Below, piece after piece: positions 52,788 through 61,275 of a DNA stretch of 64,000 nucleotides (its first letter is position 1; every line of letters starts with the position of its first letter). Below the pieces are notes generated by a model, which saw nothing but the letters and a program-made list of their open reading frames with translations, did not search any database and was not told the DNA's origin. The position numbers and the translations under genes were made by a program. The DNA is from CAYRYU01 sp964428355 (GTDB taxonomy: Bacteria > Muiribacteriota > Ozemobacteria > Ozemobacterales > Ozemobacteraceae), in NCBI GenBank assembly GCA_964428355.1, contig CAYRYU010000026.1, positions 12,153 to 76,152 of the forward strand. The letters run 5' to 3'.

Positions 52788-53593
52788 GAAGGTCGAGAAG
52801 ACAGGGTTTCACCATGATCGAGGCGATCATTGTCGCAACATTGATTGCACTTCTCGTCATCCCTCTCTGGGACACCCTCAAGGGCGGGGCGAAGGGAAGC
52901 CTTTTCGGGATGCGAAAGATCGACACCTTTCTCGAAGCGGAAAGGATCCTGCGGTTGCTCCATCAGGATCTCAAGTGCTCTCTTTTCATCATCCCCAGCG
53001 GGAAATTCAACGGGCAGAACTCTTTTCTGCTGGGAAATCCGGGAGGTGTTTCGGCCGGCCCGAAACCGAACATCGTCGTTACGAAACAGGGAACCTGGCC
53101 AAACCTCCGATTTTCGTTCGTCTACTTCCCTTTTCAGGGAGAAATCGATCGGATCGTCGGCGCCGACAGGTCGGAGGGCCTTGGGAATCGGCTTTTGAAC
53201 AGGATCGAATATCGGCTCGAGGCATCGAAGGAATACCCTTCCTGCTTTTCACTGGTCAGGAAAGAAGTCTTCCATCCGGATCACCCCCTGGCGGGGGTGA
53301 ATCCGGGCGGGGCGGTGGAAAAGGTGCTCAGCAACAGGGTCAATTACTTCGAAATCGAGTGTTTTTCTCCTCCCGAGGCTCCCGACGTCCAGGTTTTCTG
53401 GGTAAGGATTTCCCTGTATGAAACCCCCCCCGCTGGAATTGGAACGAATCCACCCGGAAGCATCCTGGCAGATTCGGGCAAGATCGTGGAATTCTTCGAT
53501 ACCGTATCATCGGATTTTTTCCAGAACATCCGTCAGACGGTCGGTTATCGTCCCTGTTACCACATCTACGGAACCAGCGCTCCAACTGAGTGA
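52784..53593 (+). CDS. GspJ/PilW-like minor pseudopilin (set C)
   Basis: 269 residues from TTG 52784, overlapping the I stop (TTGA); the frame open from 52721 has no start signal. RRQG precedes FTMIEAIIVATLIALLVIP with Glu+5. C-terminal half paralogous to set B J (KEVFHPDHPLAGVNPGGAVE). Convergent with the secreted gene at 53659. Confidence 0.75.
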   Translation: MRRSRRQGFTMIEAIIVATLIALLVIPLWDTLKGGAKGSLFGMRKIDTFLEAERILRLLHQDLKCSLFIIPSGKFNGQNSFLLGNPGGVSAGPKPNIVVTKQGTWPNLRFSFVYFPFQGEIDRIVGADRSEGLGNRLLNRIEYRLEASKEYPSCFSLVRKEVFHPDHPLAGVNPGGAVEKVLSNRVNYFEIECFSPPEAPDVQVFWVRISLYETPPAGIGTNPPGSILADSGKIVEFFDTVSSDFFQNIRQTVGYRPCYHIYGTSAPTE

Positions 53594-53658
53594 GGCGGGG
53601 CTTTCGGGTTCGCTTGCCGGCAAGGATGGTCATTTCCATAACCCATGCCGGAACAGGA

Positions 53659-54648
53659 CTACCAGATCGGGTTCTGGTTCACTTCTTCGGTATCCTGGGT
53701 TTGCTCGACGGACCCGTTTCCTTTTTCCTCCGCGGAGTCGGAGGTCTTGGTGAGGCCTTTGTTTTCCCCTTCCTCGACCTTCCCATCGGATATCGGAATG
53801 ACGGCCAGGTCGGGAAGAGAGTTATCCAGAATCGCTTTTCCCAGTTCTGTCTTGAAATCCGCATCAGATTTCATCAGTTCGAAGAACTGGGTCATGATCT
53901 CACCCACGCTCCAATCGCTGAATTTCTTGGTAACGCCATCGACAACCTTTGTCGACGCTTTTTTCTCGAGCATTTCGATAACTCCATCCGCCACATCTTC
54001 ACCCCTGGCCGCCCCACCCATTTTGGCCAGTAGAGAGATGATGCCGGAAATCATTGCCTTTCCATCGCCTTTTCCATTGTTAGCCGTTGCCGCTTCGACG
54101 ATCCCGGCTACATCACCCAAGGCTTCCAACATTTTTCCCACGGTCTCGAGGTTGGGAATCCCCGCCATGGCAAGGAAACTCGCTTCAGCCTGGAGGAAAT
54201 CCCCTACACTTTTGTTCTGTATCGAACTAACCATATACCCCAGGAATTTTATGCCGTTGTTCACTCTGTCGAGGGGAGGGACGGCCATCAGGAGGATGTC
54301 GCCGAAGCTGTTCGCAATCGAGGTCAGAAGGCCATCCTGAGACATGCCCAGAATCCCGGTGAAGATTCCCGGCAACCCGTTCTTGAGAACCTCCGGATTT
54401 GTAAGGGTCTTGACGACCTGTGATTGGGCCTGGTCGGCGAACTGGCAGACCGAATCCTTGATCTTTTCCAGCTCGACCCCGACATCGAGGTTGTCGGCAA
54501 CGATCTTTCCGAGTTTGCTGCCCTGGGCTACAGCTTGATCGATAACCCCCGAAATGCCATCCAGAGGGTTTCCCGCGTTCGCGACCGAGCAGGAAAAGAC
54601 CAAGGCCAGAAGCAAAAGCCCCCATTTTCGACCCAGGATCCTGACCAT
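53659..54648 (-). CDS. secreted protein of unknown function
   Basis: 329 residues, ATG 54648 with AAAGGAGGG upstream. Signal peptide RKWGLLLLALVFSCSVANAG. The mature protein is almost all helical with amphipathic segments rich in small residues (GISGVIDQAVAQGSKLGKIV; DVAGIVEAATANNGKGDGKA; MISGIISLLAKMGGAARG), and an acidic Gln/Glu/Thr-rich C-terminal tail. Nothing like a known domain. It lies between pseudopilin set C and the second phosphatase pair, which makes it a candidate accessory to that system. Confidence 0.65.
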   Translation of the reverse strand: MVRILGRKWGLLLLALVFSCSVANAGNPLDGISGVIDQAVAQGSKLGKIVADNLDVGVELEKIKDSVCQFADQAQSQVVKTLTNPEVLKNGLPGIFTGILGMSQDGLLTSIANSFGDILLMAVPPLDRVNNGIKFLGYMVSSIQNKSVGDFLQAEASFLAMAGIPNLETVGKMLEALGDVAGIVEAATANNGKGDGKAMISGIISLLAKMGGAARGEDVADGVIEMLEKKASTKVVDGVTKKFSDWSVGEIMTQFFELMKSDADFKTELGKAILDNSLPDLAVIPISDGKVEEGENKGLTKTSDSAEEKGNGSVEQTQDTEEVNQNPIW

Positions 54649-54760
54649 AATATCCCTCCTTTATCGGGTTTTGACTATTCTACCCTTGCCCTGACGTTTT
54701 GGTTTACTGTTTTCTGTTTCCGGCAATTTCGTGGGCCTCTTCCCCGAAGCCTGGAGGAGT

Positions 54761-57700
54761 TCAGCGGGTTCCTTCCGATTTTCCTGAGTCCTGCTTTTCC
54801 TCGAGCGACCGGCGAAGAACGAGAACAGTGCGGTCGTCATCCGGTTCGGAGGGTCCCATATAGGCTGCGATCCGGCCGAGAACGGCATCGATGAGTTTTT
54901 CTACCGGAAGATCCCTCGTTTCGGTCCATGATTCGTCGATGGCCCGGGCCAGGGCGGGAAATCCGAAGACCTTTCCCGACGGATTCTTGCACTCAACGAG
55001 ACCATCGGAGTACAGGAGAATCAGCGATTCGCCGGAGAGAGGGATGTTTACCGAGGCAAACCGGACCCGCTTGATGATTCCCACCGGGGTGGATTGGGTC
55101 TCGATGAAAAGCGCTTTTCCCGATGGAGAGTCGATTCTAAGGGGCGCGCAATGGCCGGCATTGACGATGGAAAGCTGGTCCTTTTCGGTGTCGAGGACCC
55201 CGAACACCGCGGTCATCATCTTTTTCTTCTGCAACATGTCGAGGAAAAGGCTGTTGAGCTTCGTGAGAAGCCCCTCGGGATCGTCCTGGAAATCCCGGGC
55301 GAGAAGACGGACCCCCACTTTCGCGATCGCGGTCACCAGGCCCGCCGAGATGCCGTGCCCGGCCACATCCCCGAATGCGAAAGCCAGCCGATGCTCAGAG
55401 AGGGGGAAGAAATCATAGAAATCCCCTCCCACGGCCTGCATCATCCGGTTGGCCCCGGCGATTTCCCATCCGTCCTGCTCCAGCCCTCCTTGTGGAAGAA
55501 TGGCCTGCTGGATCTGTCGGGCGAGCTCCATGTCCCCGAGCCGTTCCAAGGCCTGGTTGAAAGCCACGCTGAGCTTCCCCAGCTCATCTTCGGCAAGGGA
55601 ACCCAGACGGATGTCGAACTCCTTCCGTTGAATCGCCCTCATTCCCGCCCGCAGGTTTTCCACGGGTTGGATGAACCGCCAGTTCAAAAGCAGGATCAGA
55701 CCGATACCGAAAAGCAGGAACCCCCCTCCCGCGATGGAAAGCTTGAGGCGCAAGGACCTGAGCGGCTCGAAAACGATATCGAGAGGGGCCCTGGCAACCA
55801 GGATATAGAGGAGGAGTTTCCCGCACCGTCGGGCGGCAACAAGTTCCCTTCCGTTCTCTCCGGTTGACAGGAACGAGACTTCGGAGGTCCCACCCCCGAG
55901 CCTCCGGAAGACCGGAAGGAACTTGCGGTAATCGAGCATCCCTGGGTGGCATTCGAGGTAGGGAAACAGCGAGACCGCATGGAACTTCACCGGTTCGGGA
56001 AAACCCCCGTTTCGCGCCGCGATCGGCGAAAGAAACTCGGATTGGATGTATCTTGCGAAGTGCGAGGAAAAGAGGAAGTAGTCCTTCCTCCCTGTCGCAT
56101 TCGAGAGAAGGTCGACGAATATGAAGTCTTCACGGTTGAGAGCCCCGAACCGCATGAAAGAACCCCTCGAGAGGTTGAATGTGCGGAGACCGAAATCGAA
56201 ATCCTCCAGGAAGCTGTCCACGATCAGACTTCCCGCAGAAGCGGGTGAGGGGGGCATATTCTGTCCCCCTCCTGAATCACCCGCTGAGTCGAACATCGAA
56301 CGGGCGATCCCACGGAAGAACTTCCTGTTGCTGTTATCAAGGTCCTCGCTCCCCGGCGACCTTGCTGTGTCGCTCACATCCTTCTTCGACCATGGTCCGG
56401 AGGAGTTCAGTGTTCCGCGGAGGCTTTCGACCCAGGGGGCGGACATTGCCTTGCCGTCACCTATCGCTCCCGCCTGGGGAATCCGGTCGACCATGGCCTC
56501 AACCCAATCTCTTCTGAAGGTGAGGCTTTTTTGGCCGAACCATTTGAAGAATGCTTCGTCCGAATTGAAAAACTGCCCCCCGGAAATGATTTCACTGGTA
56601 GAGGAAATCAGGAGGGAATAGTTGCATCCGATCGTTTCGGGAAGACTTGCCATCCTCTCCCGCAAGAGGGCCGGGTTACCGGCAAGATCCCGCCAGGCAT
56701 TCTCCAGACCGCGGTAGAATAGAACCTTCTTAAGAAGATGGGTTTCGAAATCGTTGTCGATTGCAGCCAGGGAATCGAGCATCTTCTGCCCAAACCGCTT
56801 GGAAAGCACGCCTTCCTCCTCGTATTGGAAGGAAATCCCCCAGAAGAACGTGAACAATGCGGGGACCCCGAAAACCAGAACCAGGAAGAACGCCATCTTC
56901 CACCTCAAAGGGAAGGGAAGACTCCAACCTTCACGAGCGACTTTCCAGAGGAAGGACAGGAAGGCCAGGCTGACGACGAGGTACACTGCGAAAATCAGGG
57001 CGACCCATACCCGGGGAGCCTCAGGAGAAGGAGAAAGGCCGAGAAGGAAATCCCCGCCTTCAAGGCTCCGGACGACAACCTGGAAACCCTGGTGGAAGAA
57101 ACGGTTCCCCGGCTCGCTCTCGAGCCTGGAAAGCAGTGCGGGCAGCGAATCCCGGGAGAAACCGGAGGGGAGCTTCCCATGCGGAGCTCCCTGAAACCGC
57201 GCTACGAAATGGAGATCCCCCGCCTGCGAAAACCGGTTAATCGCCTGGCTTAGGAGAAACCTGGCAAGAAGGGGCTCCCGTTTGATCATCACCAGAATCC
57301 CCGCAATCTCCTCCGGTCTTCTTCCGGCCTCGAACCTGACGTATGCCCCAAGACAGGGATCGCTGTCGGGAAGAATGTGAACGCGGCGGTGGAAACCCTT
57401 CAGGAAGGCGATCTTCTTCCGGATTCCCGGAATCGACGTCTCGAGTTTCCCGATTTGGGAATCGGAAAGTCGGGTTTCCTGATCGAACGGTTTGCACAAT
57501 TCCTGAAACAGGACTTCCAAAGCATCGTTTCGGGCTGATGGGAGAATCGCCTTCCCTGCCCCGTTGAAGACACAGACATCGAAGATACCAGCAGGAAAAG
57601 ACCCGAGGCGGGTTCGAAGGCCGAGATCGACCATCTCTGGTTGTGCGGGTTTGCCCAGAAGCGCTTCATCGAAAAGTCCCCGGTCCAGGAGCGGGGTGAG

Positions 57701-57919
57701 AGCCTCCTGGATATCCTGCCCCTGGTCGATCATGGAGAGACCGTCCTCGATTTTCAGGAAGCCGCTCTCCACGCTGCTCTCCATGCTCCTTTGCATCAGG
57801 AATCCTGCCCCGGTCCAGAAGAAGAACGCGGGACTTCCCCAGAGGGCAACTGCAAGCAGCAACCATCTCCGGAAAAAGAAGGTCTGTGTACTGGGAGACC
57901 TGGCACCAGCCGGACTCAT
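54761..57919 (-). CDS. HAMP-SpoIIE family protein phosphatase (pair 2, downstream member, intact)
   Basis: 1052 residues from ATG 57919, overlapping the upstream gene by ATGA. Helices near 18-36, 300-325, 332-355 and 726-747, two extracytoplasmic regions, HAMP (about 748-795), then the phosphatase domain (about 800-1040). Catalytic motifs are complete: VGGDFYDFF (about 828), GDVAGHG (about 848), LYSDGLVE (about 970) and PDDDRTVLVL (about 1025). It is a paralogue of 25956-28742 with the same layout, on the opposite strand. Predicted to dephosphorylate a STAS-type antagonist in response to periplasmic ligands. Confidence 0.85.
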   Translation of the reverse strand: MSPAGARSPSTQTFFFRRWLLLAVALWGSPAFFFWTGAGFLMQRSMESSVESGFLKIEDGLSMIDQGQDIQEALTPLLDRGLFDEALLGKPAQPEMVDLGLRTRLGSFPAGIFDVCVFNGAGKAILPSARNDALEVLFQELCKPFDQETRLSDSQIGKLETSIPGIRKKIAFLKGFHRRVHILPDSDPCLGAYVRFEAGRRPEEIAGILVMIKREPLLARFLLSQAINRFSQAGDLHFVARFQGAPHGKLPSGFSRDSLPALLSRLESEPGNRFFHQGFQVVVRSLEGGDFLLGLSPSPEAPRVWVALIFAVYLVVSLAFLSFLWKVAREGWSLPFPLRWKMAFFLVLVFGVPALFTFFWGISFQYEEEGVLSKRFGQKMLDSLAAIDNDFETHLLKKVLFYRGLENAWRDLAGNPALLRERMASLPETIGCNYSLLISSTSEIISGGQFFNSDEAFFKWFGQKSLTFRRDWVEAMVDRIPQAGAIGDGKAMSAPWVESLRGTLNSSGPWSKKDVSDTARSPGSEDLDNSNRKFFRGIARSMFDSAGDSGGGQNMPPSPASAGSLIVDSFLEDFDFGLRTFNLSRGSFMRFGALNREDFIFVDLLSNATGRKDYFLFSSHFARYIQSEFLSPIAARNGGFPEPVKFHAVSLFPYLECHPGMLDYRKFLPVFRRLGGGTSEVSFLSTGENGRELVAARRCGKLLLYILVARAPLDIVFEPLRSLRLKLSIAGGGFLLFGIGLILLLNWRFIQPVENLRAGMRAIQRKEFDIRLGSLAEDELGKLSVAFNQALERLGDMELARQIQQAILPQGGLEQDGWEIAGANRMMQAVGGDFYDFFPLSEHRLAFAFGDVAGHGISAGLVTAIAKVGVRLLARDFQDDPEGLLTKLNSLFLDMLQKKKMMTAVFGVLDTEKDQLSIVNAGHCAPLRIDSPSGKALFIETQSTPVGIIKRVRFASVNIPLSGESLILLYSDGLVECKNPSGKVFGFPALARAIDESWTETRDLPVEKLIDAVLGRIAAYMGPSEPDDDRTVLVLRRSLEEKQDSGKSEGTR

Positions 57920-60918
57920 AGCGGATCACCACCTCCTCCCGGGGTGGCAGTGCCTCGGTCAGATTCCCGATCGATGCAGAGAATGACCTGTTCCCCTATA
58001 CCGTGGTTCCCGGAAAGCCCCCGATCGGCTTCCTGGAAGATTTCCTCTCCGACTTGATCCAGGGGGGTCTTCCCAAGCCTTTCCAACAAGTCCCAGAAAC
58101 GACCTCGAGGAGACCGAGGATCGGGTGCGAAAAATTCCGAATGGAGCCCGGGGGTTCCGATCAGGATCCGCCCTCCCTTGGGGAAGCCCATCCGGAACTC
58201 CTTGCCGGGCTCCTCCGAAGGCGCGGGGGAAGCGCCCAGGTCGAGCAGCTCAGGACTCGTTCCCCCGCAAAGGCATGCCAGGAGCCAGTTCCCAACCGCA
58301 TGGAAACGGACTCCCACCAGGTCCGGATCCCAGATTCCAAGCAGGAGGGCCACTTCGTGCCCCTGCCGACCTTGGGTGGCAGGATTCCCTGGGGGCTCTT
58401 GCCCCGGCTCCTCCCGGGGGCGGAAATCCTTGGGGCCCTGCCCGAGATCAAGGCGGAGGAAATCCATTCCCCGACGAAGGATTTCCCCGGGTGGCAGCCC
58501 CGGACAACGCTCGAACAGAAGCCGGAACGTCGTCATGTACATCGCCAGAAGAAGGCCTCGGAGTATTCCGGAGTGTCGGATCTCACCGGCAAGAAAGCCG
58601 ATTCCCCCTCCTGGAATCGGGACCACCATGAAAAAGCTTCCCGCGATCGGTTCGACGCCGCGATGGAACCCGCGTGCGCGGAACTGCCCGACGGAAATGA
58701 CCCTTCCCGGAAGGAGTTCCTTCTGGACTGCTGATGCGGCCTGAATCTCCTCGAGGTCGGCCAGGACCCCGTTCAACCCTCCCGCAACTTCTTCGAGTTC
58801 ATCCCCTGACCGAAAGCTGATCCGGTCCTTCAGGCGAAGGCATGTCAGGCTTTCCAGGCCTGCAGACAAGTTTTGCAGCGGGTCCAGAAGGCTCTGGGAA
58901 AAGATGAGCCCGAGGGCAATCATGAAAACCATTGTCAGGATGGAAAGGAACCGGAAACGCCTTTCCAGGTCCGAAAGCTCGCTTTCATGCACGGAGAAAG
59001 GCGTGAAGAGGAAAAGATGGAAATCCAAAAGCCTGGTTCCCGGGGCCACTGTTGCGAGGACCGATCTGCCCTTGAGGGTTCCGATCAACGATCTTGGGGA
59101 ACCTGTCTGTCTTGTCTGCTCCAGGAGCTCACTGAAAAGTGCGTTTTCACCAGCCCTTCCGGGGATGTTGCCCAAAGGCGAGGAGCGGCTCTTTGGCGCG
59201 GCTCCCAGCCGGAACGGCGAGTTCCGTGCGAGACGGCGCCTCGCTCTTTTCAGGAAATCCGCCTCGAGCATGATCGAGTCGAATGTCAGGAAAAGCACGC
59301 CACGGGGGGTGCCGGATCGTGTCCTGATGAAATCCACGAACACCAGACCGGGATGGTTGAGAAAGTTGTAGGTTCCGATCCGTCCCATCATCCTGAAAAA
59401 CGTCTCCAGGACGAAAGGCGCGGAAAGAAGGGCATCCGTCATCGGATTGGACGGAGGGATTCCTTCCAGTCCTTTGAAGTGATAAGCCAGGAGATTGGAG
59501 CCGAGAGATTGGAATACGTTCTTGAAGTATTTTCTGGGAATCGAGCCCGAAGACTCTTTCTCGTGAAAGACCGCATCCCAGAGATCCTTGCCTTCTCCAG
59601 CGAGACAGGCGATGTAGAACTCCTCATGCTCGAGCCCGGAGCGGAACACCTTCAGATAGTCCGGATCGGATGACCCCATGGCCTGTTTCATACTTCGCCG
59701 GAGTTCCTCCTCCCTCGGTTTCAGGGAAGGGAGGAACTGGTCGTCCACCTTCTGGAGTATCTGGAGCGCCCTTTCATGGCACTGTCGGACGATGGCATCC
59801 CGGCGCGAGTCCACGTAGGAGGTCCCAAATGCGAAAAGCCCTGCGCAGCTGACCCCTCCGGCAAGGAGAAAGATCCCCATCAGTTGCGAACGGATGGGAA
59901 GGCGCAAAGGTTTTCCCCATCGCCATCTTGCCAACAAGCCCAATACCAGGAGAAGGCCGGAAAAGGCCACCAATGTCCTCGGGAGGTAATCGCCCGGCCG
60001 ACGGTCTCTCACCGGACGGAATCCAAAGATCCTCAATCGCGAGGGGAGGTCGAAGAAGCGGACCCAACATCCGTCCACCCGGTTCTCCTCACCTGAATGC
60101 ACCTCTCCCAGCCATTTCTTCATGGAGGGCGTGATTCCCGAGGGAAATTTCCCATGGAGAATCCCCGGGTTTTCCAGGTCCACCCATCCGAGCCGGATCT
60201 CCTTGTCGACCAGCTTTTGCTGCCGGACGACCGACTCGTTCGTGAACAGATCGCGTGGAAGAAGATTCAGGTCCAATAGGAAGATCATATCCCCGGCTGG
60301 TAGGGCTTTCGCCCTTTCCCCTCTTCCGAGCTTTTGGGGCGGCAGTGGAAACCACCCGCCCAGTCCCAAAAGGCCCAGTTCGGCAAAATCGAGGACCCTG
60401 CCGGGGGATTTCGCCATGAAAAGCACCTTCTCGGAACTTCCGCAAAAGGATTTCAGGAACGAATCCTCTCCAGGGCCAAACGGTTTGTCCAGGTTTTCCC
60501 TGCGCTGTTTCAACAGGCGCATAAACCGTTCCGAAGCGAGCTTGCGGGTGGTGGGGATTCCGTCAAGTTCCAGCCGGTTTCCGGCCGGGCCGAAAAAATA
60601 GACGCTGAGGCATCCCTGGGGAAGGAGGCGGAACAAGGCTGGAAGTCTCCCGCCCCATTTCCAGCGGCTTATCAGCTGCCTGGCGAAGTCTTCACAACGG
60701 GAGTCGGCCCGGGATTTCCGAGATGTGGCGGAAACCACCACCTCGAGTTCTTTTTTTTGCGATTCCTCTCTGGTCTGATGGCTCTTCGCTTCCAGTTCCC
60801 CGAGGACGTGGAGAAAGCCTAGGAACGGGAAAACGACGAGCACCAGGAGCAGAAAAGCGGGAAGCAGACCCACCTGGGTTTCGAGAACCCTTTCCTTCAC
60901 ATCACAATGGTAAGCCAC
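57916..60918 (-). CDS. HAMP-SpoIIE family membrane protein, catalytically degenerate (pair 2, upstream member)
   Basis: 1000 residues from GTG 60918. Helices near 18-38, 305-325, 335-358 and 652-672, HAMP (about 673-725, ending DELEEVAGGLNGVLADLEE), then a SpoIIE-like fold. Here GGDFYD become AGSFFMV (about 756), GDVxGHG becomes GEIRHSG (about 777), the SDG position reads IGTPG (about 920), and the final DD is lost (EQVILCID). All metal ligands are therefore missing, as in the paralogue 23032-25959 but by different substitutions. First gene of the pair, coupled by ATGA to the intact enzyme. Confidence 0.75.
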   Translation of the reverse strand: MAYHCDVKERVLETQVGLLPAFLLLVLVVFPFLGFLHVLGELEAKSHQTREESQKKELEVVVSATSRKSRADSRCEDFARQLISRWKWGGRLPALFRLLPQGCLSVYFFGPAGNRLELDGIPTTRKLASERFMRLLKQRRENLDKPFGPGEDSFLKSFCGSSEKVLFMAKSPGRVLDFAELGLLGLGGWFPLPPQKLGRGERAKALPAGDMIFLLDLNLLPRDLFTNESVVRQQKLVDKEIRLGWVDLENPGILHGKFPSGITPSMKKWLGEVHSGEENRVDGCWVRFFDLPSRLRIFGFRPVRDRRPGDYLPRTLVAFSGLLLVLGLLARWRWGKPLRLPIRSQLMGIFLLAGGVSCAGLFAFGTSYVDSRRDAIVRQCHERALQILQKVDDQFLPSLKPREEELRRSMKQAMGSSDPDYLKVFRSGLEHEEFYIACLAGEGKDLWDAVFHEKESSGSIPRKYFKNVFQSLGSNLLAYHFKGLEGIPPSNPMTDALLSAPFVLETFFRMMGRIGTYNFLNHPGLVFVDFIRTRSGTPRGVLFLTFDSIMLEADFLKRARRRLARNSPFRLGAAPKSRSSPLGNIPGRAGENALFSELLEQTRQTGSPRSLIGTLKGRSVLATVAPGTRLLDFHLFLFTPFSVHESELSDLERRFRFLSILTMVFMIALGLIFSQSLLDPLQNLSAGLESLTCLRLKDRISFRSGDELEEVAGGLNGVLADLEEIQAASAVQKELLPGRVISVGQFRARGFHRGVEPIAGSFFMVVPIPGGGIGFLAGEIRHSGILRGLLLAMYMTTFRLLFERCPGLPPGEILRRGMDFLRLDLGQGPKDFRPREEPGQEPPGNPATQGRQGHEVALLLGIWDPDLVGVRFHAVGNWLLACLCGGTSPELLDLGASPAPSEEPGKEFRMGFPKGGRILIGTPGLHSEFFAPDPRSPRGRFWDLLERLGKTPLDQVGEEIFQEADRGLSGNHGIGEQVILCIDRESDRGTATPGGGGDPL

Positions 60919-61041
60919 CCCCCGGAGAATGGCAAGGAAGCTGAAGAATCAGGCAGACGATAACCGCCCCCGCCATGGAATACGGGTTCCTCCTTCCGCG
61001 GGAATTTTGAAAAGAGTTTCCGCATGCCCTGACCGGGATTA
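60919..61041. other. divergent intergenic region (left part)
   Basis: Starts the 357-bp gap between the phosphatase pair (minus) and the lipase (plus). No clear promoter is seen for the minus-strand pair. Confidence 0.35.
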
Positions 61042-61062
61042 TTGACAAAACCCGGGGTTTGT
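61042..61062 (+). promoter_or_regulatory. consensus -35 overlapping an 18-bp palindrome
   Basis: TTGACA (61042-61047) is embedded in ACAAAACCCGGGGTTTGT (61045-61062), a near-perfect palindrome with one mismatch. The -10 at the right distance (CAGATT, 61065-61070) is weak. This could be an operator with repressed or activator-dependent promoter upstream of the lipase gene. The remaining bases to 61275 hold nothing else recognisable. Confidence 0.4.
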
Positions 61063-61275
61063 TCCAGATTGGAAAACAGGAGGAACTCATCGCCAGGACA
61101 GGAAAAGCATCTGGCGAGTGCCCCGAAGGAACGAGAAGATCCAGGGGAATCATCTGCGTAACGCTCAGGACCATGTGGGCGCGTCCGTTTGCGCTTTCCC
61201 GACTTCCGGTAACCGGCGGGCCAGGAAAGCTGAAATCCCGGATCCATCAAGAGGATTTTTCAAGGAGGTCGGCCA

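Noticed and set aside
11576..53593. A complete type II secretion or type IV pilus locus
   Set aside because: Only minor pseudopilins K, I and J are present; no ATPase, platform protein, secretin or major pilin gene is in the window.
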